A DNA stretch of 15,161 nt from Clostridium sp. CAG:632. GTDB taxonomy: Bacteria; Bacillota; Clostridia; Lachnospirales; Lachnospiraceae. The translations under genes were made by a program, and so were the position numbers. Where the stretch lies: the NCBI GenBank assembly GCA_000431515.1, contig HF991304.1:1-15161 (forward strand), written 5' to 3'. Shown here in pieces: positions 6,891 to 13,800 of the stretch (its first letter is position 1; the number at the start of each line of letters is the position of its first letter). The notes under the pieces are model-generated. The model was not told the DNA's origin. It did not search any database and saw nothing but the letters and a program-made list of their open reading frames with translations.

Positions 6891-8054
6891 ACCTTCTACT
6901 CCTTTCCATTCAACATTAATCCTGACCAGATTCCATATAATAACCACTGCATAACTCTTCTCCCGGCTGAGTACCAGTAATTGATTCAGAATTCCATCCA
7001 GATACACATCATTAATACAACAGTCGATTACCGATTCTTCTACATTCAACTCGTAATTGTAGCCATAATTATACGTAAACTTCAGGTTATACTTATCATA
7101 TACATTCCTCAGCCTCTGTAATGCCTCTCTTCGAACAAATAATGTTTCAAAGCACTCCGATTCCTGTTTTCTGACAATTACCTCCGTATCATGCTGCATA
7201 AAGTCTTCCGCATAGATTAACGTTTTTATCAGCTTTGTCTGCATACCGTCCCTTTTGACCTTATTCTCAACAATTTCCTGCTTCTGCTCAAAGATCTCTC
7301 TGGCTGCATCATTTGTCTTTAATAGATCTGTAATGGTATTGTTATTATTTATAAAAACTGCTTCCGGCGAATATGTGAAAGCAAATGGGATAAAGTCAAA
7401 TTCCGGTTCATCATTTGCCACAAACGTATTCGTATCAAACTGATATGCCGCAGATTTACTCTTCCTGTTTTCATCCAGATCATAACCAAGTAGTCTGCAA
7501 TGCGGATTTTCAGGAGTAAGCAGTTTCTTTATATTTGCATATTTTCTGTACATACTCGTTTTATTACGATAGGTTTCCCTGATGATTTCAAATCGATTTT
7601 CATCGATCTGATGCAGTATTTCTTCTGCATTGTTTCCGGTAAATTTGGTTTTTCCAAAGATTTTTTTCAGAATCGTGTTGGAATTCGTCCCAGATATATA
7701 AGAATTGATCTCACTGATCTCATCCTCGGTATATTCTCTGTTTGGATCAGATAATTTTCGTTCTATCACCACATGCTGCAGATTCTCGCCATAATAATGC
7801 TCGACAAACCGCAGATAGCGTTCTTCCGTTATATCTTCCTCATTGTACAATAACCCCTGCACATAACCACCAATTTCTGAGTATATCACATACTGATCCC
7901 GATCTCGTTTCTTTGTTATCTCATATAATTTCATCCCCTCTGTCTCTTCTACGTATTCAAAATAACGTATCAATCCTACAACTGACGCTGCATATCTCCA
8001 TTCAATAGGAAGCAGAAGCGTGTTGTATGTCTGGCTCTGTAACCTTACCTTCAT
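6609..8054 (-). CDS. cas8: Cascade large subunit Cas8 (type I-B)
   Basis: Cas8 recognises the PAM and stabilises target DNA at the crRNA 5' end of Cascade. This 481-residue protein is assigned chiefly by position between cas6 and cas7, by size and by its helical C-terminus. It has no CxxC pairs, unlike the zinc-finger-bearing Cst1 proteins found in otherwise similar operons; its cysteines are scattered (for example a CC in the segment VIDCCIND). It may belong to a Cst1-like branch that lost the fingers or to another Cas8b branch. GGAGG lies 6 nt before the ATG, in the 10 bp after the cas6 stop. The last 93 residues probably are also made separately as Cas11. Confidence 0.85.
   Translation of the reverse strand: MKVRLQSQTYNTLLLPIEWRYAASVVGLIRYFEYVEETEGMKLYEITKKRDRDQYVIYSEIGGYVQGLLYNEEDITEERYLRFVEHYYGENLQHVVIERKLSDPNREYTEDEISEINSYISGTNSNTILKKIFGKTKFTGNNAEEILHQIDENRFEIIRETYRNKTSMYRKYANIKKLLTPENPHCRLLGYDLDENRKSKSAAYQFDTNTFVANDEPEFDFIPFAFTYSPEAVFINNNNTITDLLKTNDAAREIFEQKQEIVENKVKRDGMQTKLIKTLIYAEDFMQHDTEVIVRKQESECFETLFVRREALQRLRNVYDKYNLKFTYNYGYNYELNVEESVIDCCINDVYLDGILNQLLVLSREKSYAVVIIWNLVRINVEWKGVEGMTEQVERARKAGYVIGRQIKDANGENKAKSYKNKLINAIVSHDRDRVLEIMLQLSGYIGGEIGTIYDILDSGEEWSDIAISFTNSLVEKRDDK
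6899..6907 (-). promoter_or_regulatory. Internal Shine-Dalgarno site for cas11
   Basis: GGAAAGGAG on the minus strand inside cas8, 8 nt before the in-frame ATG at 6890. It falls in the codons of a segment reading EWKGVEG. Confidence 0.65.
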
Positions 8055-8064
8055 CTTCTTCCTC

Positions 8065-8793
8065 CTATTCTTCTGCCATTAACTGTGCCACACCAAATCC
8101 CGAAGATTTTCTGGAACCAATTCCATTCTTCAATAAATAATTCAACACTTCCGGTTTTCCTTCCATAATAAAGGTCCCAATCGTGCATTCAATATTTATG
8201 GAATAATGTTTGATGATTACCATCTTGGGATCGACCGGTATCAGCTTCACATTGCTTTGCTCCTCTGAATATCCTGCTAACATCAGCTGCGTCTTAATCA
8301 CCCTTGTACTTTCACGTTCAAAGGATTCCTGATCCTTGCATGAATAATACCAATCTTTATTGGTTTCCTTATTGTGATTTCGAATGCAAAGCGGTTCCAA
8401 CATCTTCACCAAAATGCGACTACTATGAACTTCCTGCTCATTCACCTGTCTGATTGATATCAGCTGCATTCTATTTTCCTTTGGGAGATTAAACCTTTTT
8501 CCCTTCTGTGCCGCCATGGCCGAAAATAAAATGAATGCCGTCTTGGTATCTGAACTGGAAACCATCAGTTTCATTTTTTTACCGGAAATATGAATGACAT
8601 CCTTTGAAAACTTCGGTGAGTCAAACATTACCGAAAAGCAAAATGGTTTGTCCTTGCCCGGTGCATAATAATCATCATAATATTTTCCATCGTTCGCCTG
8701 TGTCAGACAATGCTTTAAATATGATAAGATACAACGCCGGTAATCAATTGGCAGGTCTTCCTTTTCAAGTGCAAATTCTGATATGAATTTCAT
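8065..8793 (-). CDS. cas6: CRISPR RNA endoribonuclease Cas6
   Basis: Cas6 cuts the long precursor transcript within each repeat to give mature crRNAs and often stays bound to the 3' hairpin in Cascade. The 242-residue product shows the N-terminal ferredoxin-like start with LPIDYRRCILSYLKHCL (14-30), in which H28 is a candidate catalytic histidine. Near the C-terminus is the glycine-rich loop GIGSRKSSGFG (224-234), the most diagnostic Cas6 feature. GGAGG lies 6 nt before the ATG at 8793. It is the first gene of the operon, about 60 nt downstream of the promoter's predicted start site. The identification is firm; the catalytic residue is a guess from position. Confidence 0.95.
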   Translation of the reverse strand: MKFISEFALEKEDLPIDYRRCILSYLKHCLTQANDGKYYDDYYAPGKDKPFCFSVMFDSPKFSKDVIHISGKKMKLMVSSSDTKTAFILFSAMAAQKGKRFNLPKENRMQLISIRQVNEQEVHSSRILVKMLEPLCIRNHNKETNKDWYYSCKDQESFERESTRVIKTQLMLAGYSEEQSNVKLIPVDPKMVIIKHYSINIECTIGTFIMEGKPEVLNYLLKNGIGSRKSSGFGVAQLMAEE

Positions 8794-8829
8794 ACAATTC
8801 CTCCTTTCCTGTCTGATTTATGATTATAA

Positions 8830-8848
8830 ATACAGTAACTTTCTGTAT
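8830..8848. repeat. Small inverted repeat at the start of the cas transcript
   Basis: ATACAG and CTGTAT form a 6-bp inverted repeat separated by 7 nt. It lies roughly at +4 to +22 from the predicted cas operon start site. It could be a repressor half-site pair or a 5' UTR hairpin; six base pairs alone are weak evidence. Confidence 0.3.
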
Positions 8849-8858
8849 CTATATCCCA

Positions 8859-8887
8859 AGAATAGCACCATTTGTTTCTGTTGTCAA
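8859..8887 (-). promoter_or_regulatory. Promoter of the cas operon
   Basis: On the minus strand a perfect -35 TTGACA (8882-8887) is followed after exactly 17 bp by TATTCT (8859-8864). It lies 66 bp before the cas6 start codon and is the only good promoter upstream of the eight cas genes. A start site near 8852 is expected. Confidence 0.75.
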
Positions 8888-8897
8888 CTTTTTTCCT

Positions 8898-9016
8898 AAA
8901 GCACATTTTAATATGATATATTAAATTTGCTTTCCATATCTTCTATATTTTTATTTTGGTACATCTATGTTATGATTTATATATATATCCACCTTGGAAT
9001 GTTGAGAAAGCACATT
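8898..9016. repeat. Pair of AAAGCACATT direct repeats
   Basis: The 10-mer AAAGCACATT occurs at 8898-8907 and 9007-9016, 109 bp apart, and each copy is followed by a similar AT-rich run (AATAT then TTAA-like). The first copy overlaps the edge of the palindrome upstream of the cas promoter. They may be binding sites of one regulator, or remnants of a duplicated promoter region. Confidence 0.35.
8907..8925. repeat. Perfect 19-bp palindrome upstream of the cas promoter
   Basis: TTTAATAT and ATATTAAA form a perfect 8-bp inverted repeat around a 3-nt centre, placed 19 bp upstream of the -35 box of the cas promoter. The location suits an operator or an AT-rich UP-like element. It is too AT-rich to act as a terminator. 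Confidence 0.45.
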
Positions 9017-9148
9017 AGAATATTAACTAATTTAACCATATTGGAATTTTATCTTTCTCCCCACCTCTCGCACATTTTCTCTATCATACCACAATATTCT
9101 CTCTTTTTCTATCCTTTATTTCCATAGTCCACCGACTATTTAAACCAA
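8926..9148. other. AT-rich intergenic stretch without a gene
   Basis: Between the cas promoter region and the MATE terminator no reading frame has a ribosome site and a plausible protein. The content is AT-rich, with one copy of the AAAGCACATT repeat and a TATATATATA run near 8980. On the minus strand, TGGTATGAT (an extended -10) occurs near 9090 but has no clear -35. Confidence 0.5.
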
Positions 9149-9210
9149 AAATCGACCTATTCCTTACAGTATGGATATTTTTCATATTCTCTATAAGGAT
9201 AAGTCGATTT
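9149..9210 (-). terminator. Long hairpin, probable terminator of the MATE gene
   Basis: The left arm 9149-9169 and right arm 9191-9210 are complementary. The outer 8 bp (AAATCGAC and GTCGATTT) are perfect, and the inner part has one bulge and two G:U-type mismatches, around a 21-nt loop. On the minus strand the stem is followed by a short U-run (GTCGATTTTT). It lies 59 bp past the MATE stop codon, so it is read as a factor-independent terminator. A run of A on the other side makes it potentially bidirectional. Confidence 0.55.
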
Positions 9211-9268
9211 CATTTCCTATCTTCTACATTTCTCGTTTTCGATTTTTCGATTTCTTATTATCTATCCG

Positions 9269-10633
9269 TTACCTCTTATATTCTGCTGTTCCGCCATTTG
9301 TCTCTGTTGCCTTCCATTTCCTAATTGTCCTTACATACAGGATTAGTCCGATTCCACTGGAGATCACTTCCGATACCGGGAAGGAACACCATGTGTAGTT
9401 CAGTCCCAGAAATGAGAATAACCAGAAGATCGGCACCAGGCATACAATTTGTCGTTGTAATGACAGAAACAGACTTATGCCTCCTTCTCCGATTGCCTGA
9501 AAAAATACCGGCATTGTCAGTGAAAATACTGCCGGTGCAAAACTTGCACCGATAATCGGGAATGCATGTTTTCCAATCTCTATTACTTCGGGGCTTTCCG
9601 AGAATATCCGGATCAGCATTTCCGGAAATCCGATAAATCCGATGATCCCCAGCACCATAAATACCAACGATATCAGGAATGCACTTCGCATGACCTTCCT
9701 ACAACGTTCATAGGCACCTCTTGCATAATTAAAGCTTAAGATTGGGACAATACAGGTCTGCAGTCCAAAAAGAGGAATGAAGAAAAAGCTCTGTAGCTTA
9801 TAGTAGAGTCCAAGCACTGTAACAGCTGAGTCGGAGAATTTTGCCAGGATCACATTCAGTGCGAAAATATACACTGTATACAATCCCTGCATGACAATGG
9901 ATGAATATCCATAGAAGTAAATTCTCTTTGCATAATATAAGATTTCCCGGAATTTCGGCGGTTTCCGGAAGCCCCGCACACCCGTAATAACAGCAGCGAG
10001 TACCTGTCCGCATACGGTCGCATAGGCGGCACCTGCCACACCCAGCTGCGGGAACGGTCCGATACCGAAAATTAAAACCGGATCCAGGACAATATTTGTC
10101 ACTGCTCCGGCGATCTGTGCCACCATTGGCAGTTTCATATTTCCATAAGACTGATGTACCTTCGTCCAATTTCCTTCAAGAAATGCTCCCAGACTTCCGA
10201 TGCTTACAATGTTTCCATATATGATCGCATCCGTGATCACCTGCTCCGACGTGGCGGACATCATAACATACGGCCGCATGATCAGCACTGACACAATCGC
10301 CAGTACGATCCACGTTGCAAATTCCAGCACCATACCGGTTCCGGCTGCTTTCTCCGCTTCCTCTGCTTTGCCCTGTGCATATTTCCTCGCCATATAAGTA
10401 TTCACACCGACACCGGTACCCACCGCCAGTGCTATGATGATCAGCTGCAACGGATAGATAACCGTCAGTGCAGTCAATGCATCCTCCGAATATTTCCCGA
10501 CAAAGAAGCTGTCAACTATGTTATATAATGCCTGAATCAGCATCGCCAGCATAACCGGCGGTGCCACCTTCAGGAGTATTTTCCCGATTCGTTCTGTACC
10601 AAAATAATCATTCTCTGTAGTTTCTGTATGCAT
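9269..10633 (-). CDS. MATE family efflux transporter
   Basis: Multidrug and toxic-compound extrusion proteins are 12-helix membrane antiporters that export cationic drugs or metabolites using a Na+ or H+ gradient. The 454-residue product has normal length. Its N-terminal half opens with the family pattern PPVMLAMLIQALYNIVDSFF (25-44) and GVGVNTYMARKYAQG; the second half repeats the architecture from about residue 240. Hydrophobic segments cover most of the chain. The substrate cannot be told. The gene follows the amidase gene after 76 bp with no terminator in between, so readthrough from the amidase promoter is likely. The ribosome site is weak (GGGAAAG close to the ATG). A long hairpin follows the stop. 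Confidence 0.93.
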   Translation of the reverse strand: MHTETTENDYFGTERIGKILLKVAPPVMLAMLIQALYNIVDSFFVGKYSEDALTALTVIYPLQLIIIALAVGTGVGVNTYMARKYAQGKAEEAEKAAGTGMVLEFATWIVLAIVSVLIMRPYVMMSATSEQVITDAIIYGNIVSIGSLGAFLEGNWTKVHQSYGNMKLPMVAQIAGAVTNIVLDPVLIFGIGPFPQLGVAGAAYATVCGQVLAAVITGVRGFRKPPKFREILYYAKRIYFYGYSSIVMQGLYTVYIFALNVILAKFSDSAVTVLGLYYKLQSFFFIPLFGLQTCIVPILSFNYARGAYERCRKVMRSAFLISLVFMVLGIIGFIGFPEMLIRIFSESPEVIEIGKHAFPIIGASFAPAVFSLTMPVFFQAIGEGGISLFLSLQRQIVCLVPIFWLFSFLGLNYTWCSFPVSEVISSGIGLILYVRTIRKWKATETNGGTAEYKR

Positions 10634-10709
10634 AATGCTTTCCCAGAATCCTTTCCTTTACTACTCTCATTCCGTCCTGGTTGTTCTAAGATGCAATACC
10701 CGTTTCGCT

Positions 10710-11699
10710 TTAATACCCTGTTGCAAAATACTGATCGATTCCATTTGCAATCCCGGCTGCAATCCGGTTCTGATAATCATCCGATGCCATCTTAAGATCT
10801 TCATCCGGATTCGTCATGTATCCCATTTCCACGATCGTCACCGGCACCTGTGCCCAGTTAATACCACTCATGCTGTCAGTCTCCCATACATATTCCCGTC
10901 TGCATCCGGTCGCTGCGGTCAGTCCATCCAGCACGTCTGTCGATAGTGCTTTACTCTGCTCATATAATCCGCCATTATACACATTTGATGCCGTCTGGCA
11001 GATGGTCATCGCACCATTCACCGATGTATCTGTGGAACCATTTGCATGAATCCGGATCAATGCGGCTGCACCTGCATCATTGGCCATCTGCGCCCGCTCC
11101 GCATTGCTGATATCCACATCATTGGTCGTCCGGATCATAAGCACCGTATATCCCCTGCGTTCCAGCTCTGCCTGCAGCTTCAGTGCCACCTGCAGCGTCA
11201 GTTCATACTCTGCCAGCCCGCTGGTTGCACCTCTGGTACCTCCGGCTACCTTTGCTTTGGTTTCTGTTGCTCTGGGGCCTACCGGTTCCTGCTCGCTGTT
11301 GCCATACTGCTGATGTCCTGCATCGATTGCAATCAACTGTCCATTCCCGGTTACGCCCACGTTCTCGGTTGCCGACTCTGATGCTGCTTCGCTCCCCTCG
11401 GTAGGTTCTGTTGTCTCCTCGGTTTCCGTCGCCACTTCTGTTGTGGCTTCTGTTGTTGCCTTCGTCGTGGCTTCCGTTGTAACAGTCTCTGTCGTGATTG
11501 TTTCATCCGTACTTGCATCTGCATCCTCACTCTTGCTACCGCAGGCAGTCAATCCTAACATTAATGTCAGTGCAACTATTACCCCTAGCATCCTCTTCCC
11601 TGTTATTCTTTGTTCGGTTATTCTTTTTTCAGTTATTCTTCTTTCTGTCATTTTCTTCCTAATTTGTGCTTTTATGATTCTTTTCTTTGCCAGTTCCAA
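10710..11699 (-). CDS. N-acetylmuramoyl-L-alanine amidase lipoprotein
   Basis: The enzyme cleaves the amide bond between muramic acid and the stem peptide of peptidoglycan. A hydrophobic segment with lipobox LTAC (C53 in this numbering) predicts a membrane-anchored lipoprotein. Residues about 64-110 are a Thr/Glu-rich low-complexity linker. The Amidase_3 zinc domain follows: H129 in IDAGH, E164 or E166 in LAEYELTL, H218 in RIHANG, and catalytic E291 in VEMGYMTNPDED. The start is uncertain. The listed TTG (11699) has GGAG four bases upstream, an ATG at 11651 has AGGAAG upstream, and a third at 11591 begins the signal segment itself. A 15-bp tandem repeat lies in this N-terminal part. Confidence 0.9.
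   Translation of the reverse strand: MELAKKRIIKAQIRKKMTERRITEKRITEQRITGKRMLGVIVALTLMLGLTACGSKSEDADASTDETITTETVTTEATTKATTEATTEVATETEETTEPTEGSEAASESATENVGVTGNGQLIAIDAGHQQYGNSEQEPVGPRATETKAKVAGGTRGATSGLAEYELTLQVALKLQAELERRGYTVLMIRTTNDVDISNAERAQMANDAGAAALIRIHANGSTDTSVNGAMTICQTASNVYNGGLYEQSKALSTDVLDGLTAATGCRREYVWETDSMSGINWAQVPVTIVEMGYMTNPDEDLKMASDDYQNRIAAGIANGIDQYFATGY
11592..11651 (-). repeat. 15-bp tandem repeat, four copies, in the amidase N-terminus
   Basis: On the minus strand the unit ACnGAAnAAAGAATA is repeated four times with growing divergence, encoding TERRI, TEKRI, TEQRI and TGKRM. It lies directly before the hydrophobic signal segment. The unit is purine-rich and looks like a short minisatellite capable of slippage without a frameshift. 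Confidence 0.75.
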
Positions 11700-11756
11700 T
11701 TTTCTCCGCTTCCTCCACTACCTACTGTTGTTTCTATCTCTTTTGTCATGCCATCT

Positions 11757-11785
11757 ATTTTATCACAGGCTTTTCTCTATCACAA
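11757..11785 (-). promoter_or_regulatory. Promoter of the amidase gene
   Basis: On the minus strand TTGTGA (11780-11785) is followed after 17 bp by TAAAAT (11757-11762) with the TGn extension. It lies 58 bp before the TTG start and would also supply the MATE gene. GTGATA occurs twice across the promoter, 18 bp apart. Confidence 0.55.
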
Positions 11786-11800
11786 GGCATCTGCATTTTC

Positions 11801-11829
11801 TTGACATTCCTCACAGAAATGTGTAAGGT
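11801..11829 (+). promoter_or_regulatory. Candidate promoter of the EamA transporter gene
   Basis: TTGACA (11801-11806), 17 bp, then TAAGGT (11824-11829), 57 bp before the start codon. The -35 is perfect; the -10 keeps only the first two and last bases of the consensus. It is divergent from the amidase promoter. Confidence 0.45.
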
Positions 11830-11886
11830 AAATGCGCAATCAATAATTACAATATTTCTATGTTTTAATATAAGGAGCGTCTGACT

Positions 11887-12792
11887 ATGAGTGAACGGAA
11901 CAAGGGAATTTTATTTATATTAATGGCTGCATTCTTCTTTGCGTTGATGAGTCTTTTTGTAAAGCTGGCCGGGGATCTGCCTTCGATGGAAAAGGCTTTC
12001 TTCCGGAACATTGTAGCGCTCTTTTTTGCGGGATTTATTTTATGTAAGAACCGGATTCCTGTTAAGGTTCCCAAGGGCGACCGGATCTTCTTATTTCTGA
12101 GGGCCTTCTGCGGCTCAGTCGGTCTGATCTGCAACTTTTATGCCATTGACCATCTGCACATCGCAGATGCCAATATGCTGAATAAGATGTCACCGTTTTT
12201 CGCCATCATCGCCTCTTACTTTATTTTAAAAGAAAAAGTGGCACCGTATCAGGCAATCTGTGTGATTTCTGCCTTTATCGGTACCTTATTTATTCTCCGT
12301 CCCGGATTTGATTCCATGGTGACCTTCCCCGCTCTGATCGGACTTCTGGGCGGTGTCGGAGCCGGAATCGCCTATACCATGGTGCGGGTGCTGGGTGGAC
12401 ACGGTGTCAAAGGACCGGTAATCGTATTCGCCTTTTCCCTGTTCTCCACCATTGTTACCCTGCCGTTTTTAATCCTTGATTTTACCCCGATGAACGGTCA
12501 GCAGCTCCTGTTTCTCCTGCTTGCCGGTCTTGCAGCCTCCGGCGGGCCGTTCTTTGTCACCCCCGCCCACCCTCAGTTCTCTGTCACCGCTGCCTATACC
12601 CATGCTCCGGCCAAGGATATCTCCATCTTTGATTATATGCAGATCGTCTTTTCCTCGCTCATGGGCATCCTTGTTTTACAGGAAGTTCCTGTTTTCTTAA
12701 GTATCATCGGATATGTGATCATCATCGGCTCTTCTCTTGCCATGTTTCTGATCCGCCGGAAGAAAGAATCAGGACATAACCTGATCCAGTAA
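11887..12792 (+). CDS. EamA/DMT superfamily transporter
   Basis: The 301-residue protein has about ten hydrophobic segments arranged as two EamA repeats (about 8-135 and 148-290), as in drug/metabolite transporters that export amino acids, nucleosides or similar small molecules. ANMLNKMSPFFAIIASYFIL (98-117) and AAYTHAPAKDISIFDYMQIV (235-254) are typical of the two repeats. AAGGAG lies 9 nt before the ATG. The substrate is unknown. Residues 221-229 (PFFVTPAHP) look inserted between GG and QFSVTAAYT, where relatives usually read GGQF directly, and they resemble the nine residues that follow. The stop codon overlaps the 3' end of the opposing DUF188 gene by 24 bp. Confidence 0.9.
   Translation: MSERNKGILFILMAAFFFALMSLFVKLAGDLPSMEKAFFRNIVALFFAGFILCKNRIPVKVPKGDRIFLFLRAFCGSVGLICNFYAIDHLHIADANMLNKMSPFFAIIASYFILKEKVAPYQAICVISAFIGTLFILRPGFDSMVTFPALIGLLGGVGAGIAYTMVRVLGGHGVKGPVIVFAFSLFSTIVTLPFLILDFTPMNGQQLLFLLLAGLAASGGPFFVTPAHPQFSVTAAYTHAPAKDISIFDYMQIVFSSLMGILVLQEVPVFLSIIGYVIIIGSSLAMFLIRRKKESGHNLIQ
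12547..12600 (+). repeat. 27-bp imperfect tandem duplication inside the EamA gene
   Basis: The segments 12547-12573 and 12574-12600 match at 19 of 27 bases, and both contain TTCTnTGTCACC. They encode PFFVTPAHP and QFSVTAAYT. The length is a multiple of three, so the frame is kept. Confidence 0.5.
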
Positions 12793-13215
12793 CCGCAGCA
12801 GAGATGCTTCGAATCGTGCATCATCCTCCGGTGTCCGCTTCGCCGGGCCTTTCAGATGGTGCTTTCCTTTCCCCATTCGTGCCTTCTTGGAGAGATGCCG
12901 TTCCATCAGCATCTGATCAATATTCTCATTGGTGTACCATCTTCCGCTCTGGTGAATCGCATATGCACCTTTGCCGAGTGCCATCGCTGCCACTCCGTAA
13001 TCCTGTGTCACTACCACATCACCTTTCCGGCATACATTGATCAATGCATAGTCTACGGCATCGGCTCCTGCTCCGATCACTTTGATCTCCGAGTAATCAG
13101 ACTGCAACACATGATTGGTATCACAGAGCAACACGCAGGGCAGTCCCTGCTGCCTTGCAATCTTTTCTACAATTCTTATTACCGGACACGCATCCGCATC
13201 TACTAAAATCTGCAT
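12769..13215 (-). CDS. YaiI/YqxD family protein (DUF188, UPF0178)
   Basis: The 148-residue product matches the small, widely conserved DUF188 family, which has a PIN-like fold suggestive of a nuclease, but no activity is firmly established. Key family signatures are present: the N-terminal VDADACPV (5-12), GADAVDYAL (50-58), and VVTQDYGVAAMALGKGA (68-84), with acidic residues D6, D8 and D72 positioned as in PIN-like sites. The basic C-terminus contains KGKHHLKGPAKRTPEDDARF (116-135), also typical. The gene starts 14 bp after the GNAT gene, so they are probably co-transcribed. Its ribosome site is weak. Its 3' end overlaps the convergent EamA gene. Confidence 0.9.
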   Translation of the reverse strand: MQILVDADACPVIRIVEKIARQQGLPCVLLCDTNHVLQSDYSEIKVIGAGADAVDYALINVCRKGDVVVTQDYGVAAMALGKGAYAIHQSGRWYTNENIDQMLMERHLSKKARMGKGKHHLKGPAKRTPEDDARFEASLLRLLDQVMS

Positions 13216-13229
13216 CTCACATTCCCCGC

Positions 13230-13745
13230 TTACAGCTGATATCCCATCTCATACCATTCCTCGCCACCCCAGGTCGAGTTCGCCGTTCCATGGTTCTCAT
13301 AGCCCATGCCCTCATACATTTTTATCTTATTTTCCAGGCAGGTTAAAATCAGCAGCTTTCTTTTGTTTGCCTTCTCTCTACGGATATATTCTGATACGAT
13401 TTTCCTTGCTAAACCCTGTCCGCGATACTCCGGCAATACATCTAATCCAAGCAGCATAACTACCTTTCCATCCGGATCATGCAGTCCCGCATCTGTGAAA
13501 AACTCATCCCGGAACTTCTCTTCATTCGTTGCGATTCCGTTAAAAAATCCTGCCATCTTCCCATTTTCTCTATCAATCGCTACCAGAAATAAATCTGCTG
13601 CCACCTTCACCCTTGCCCGCATAGCTTCTGCCGAGCAGGCCTCATTCGGTGGGAAACAGATCTGCTCTATCGTAATTGCCTCTTCAATCTCCTCCGGCTC
13701 AATCGTTCTGAATTCAAATCGAGTATCTAATTCCTGTTGGTTCAT
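13230..13745 (-). CDS. GNAT family N-acetyltransferase
   Basis: GNAT enzymes transfer an acetyl group from acetyl-CoA to an amine. The 171-residue product carries the acetyl-CoA pyrophosphate loop R-G-Q-G-L-A (108-113) after the beta strand VVMLLGLDVLPEY (95-107). Strand LLILTCLENKIKMYEGMGYE follows near residue 131 and has the usual C-terminal pattern. The layout and the TWGGEEWYEM end recall arylalkylamine-type acetyltransferases, but the substrate is unknown. AAAGGAG lies 7 nt before the ATG. The gene lies 55 bp after the rhomboid gene and 14 bp before the DUF188 gene, probably in one operon. Confidence 0.9.
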   Translation of the reverse strand: MNQQELDTRFEFRTIEPEEIEEAITIEQICFPPNEACSAEAMRARVKVAADLFLVAIDRENGKMAGFFNGIATNEEKFRDEFFTDAGLHDPDGKVVMLLGLDVLPEYRGQGLARKIVSEYIRREKANKRKLLILTCLENKIKMYEGMGYENHGTANSTWGGEEWYEMGYQL

Positions 13746-13800
13746 TTTATAACTCCTTTGTACTTTCTTGTGTTCACTGTTCTCTGTTTCATCCCATGTT

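Noticed and set aside
8927..9127. Hydrophobic plus-strand frame in the intergenic region
   Set aside because: It has no Shine-Dalgarno site, its composition is just AT-rich DNA, and it reads through likely regulatory sequence.
9149..9210. Hairpin as a miniature transposon
   Set aside because: No target-site duplication is seen at its ends, and its position and T-run fit a terminator.
9798..10169. Minus-strand frame of 123 codons within the MATE gene
   Set aside because: It is a shifted frame of the transporter, whose helices and family motifs are intact throughout.
11443..11826. Plus-strand frame of 127 codons opposite the amidase start
   Set aside because: It is antisense to the Thr-rich linker and tandem repeats of the amidase, which explain its Val/Ser-rich and hydrophobic look; there is no ribosome site.
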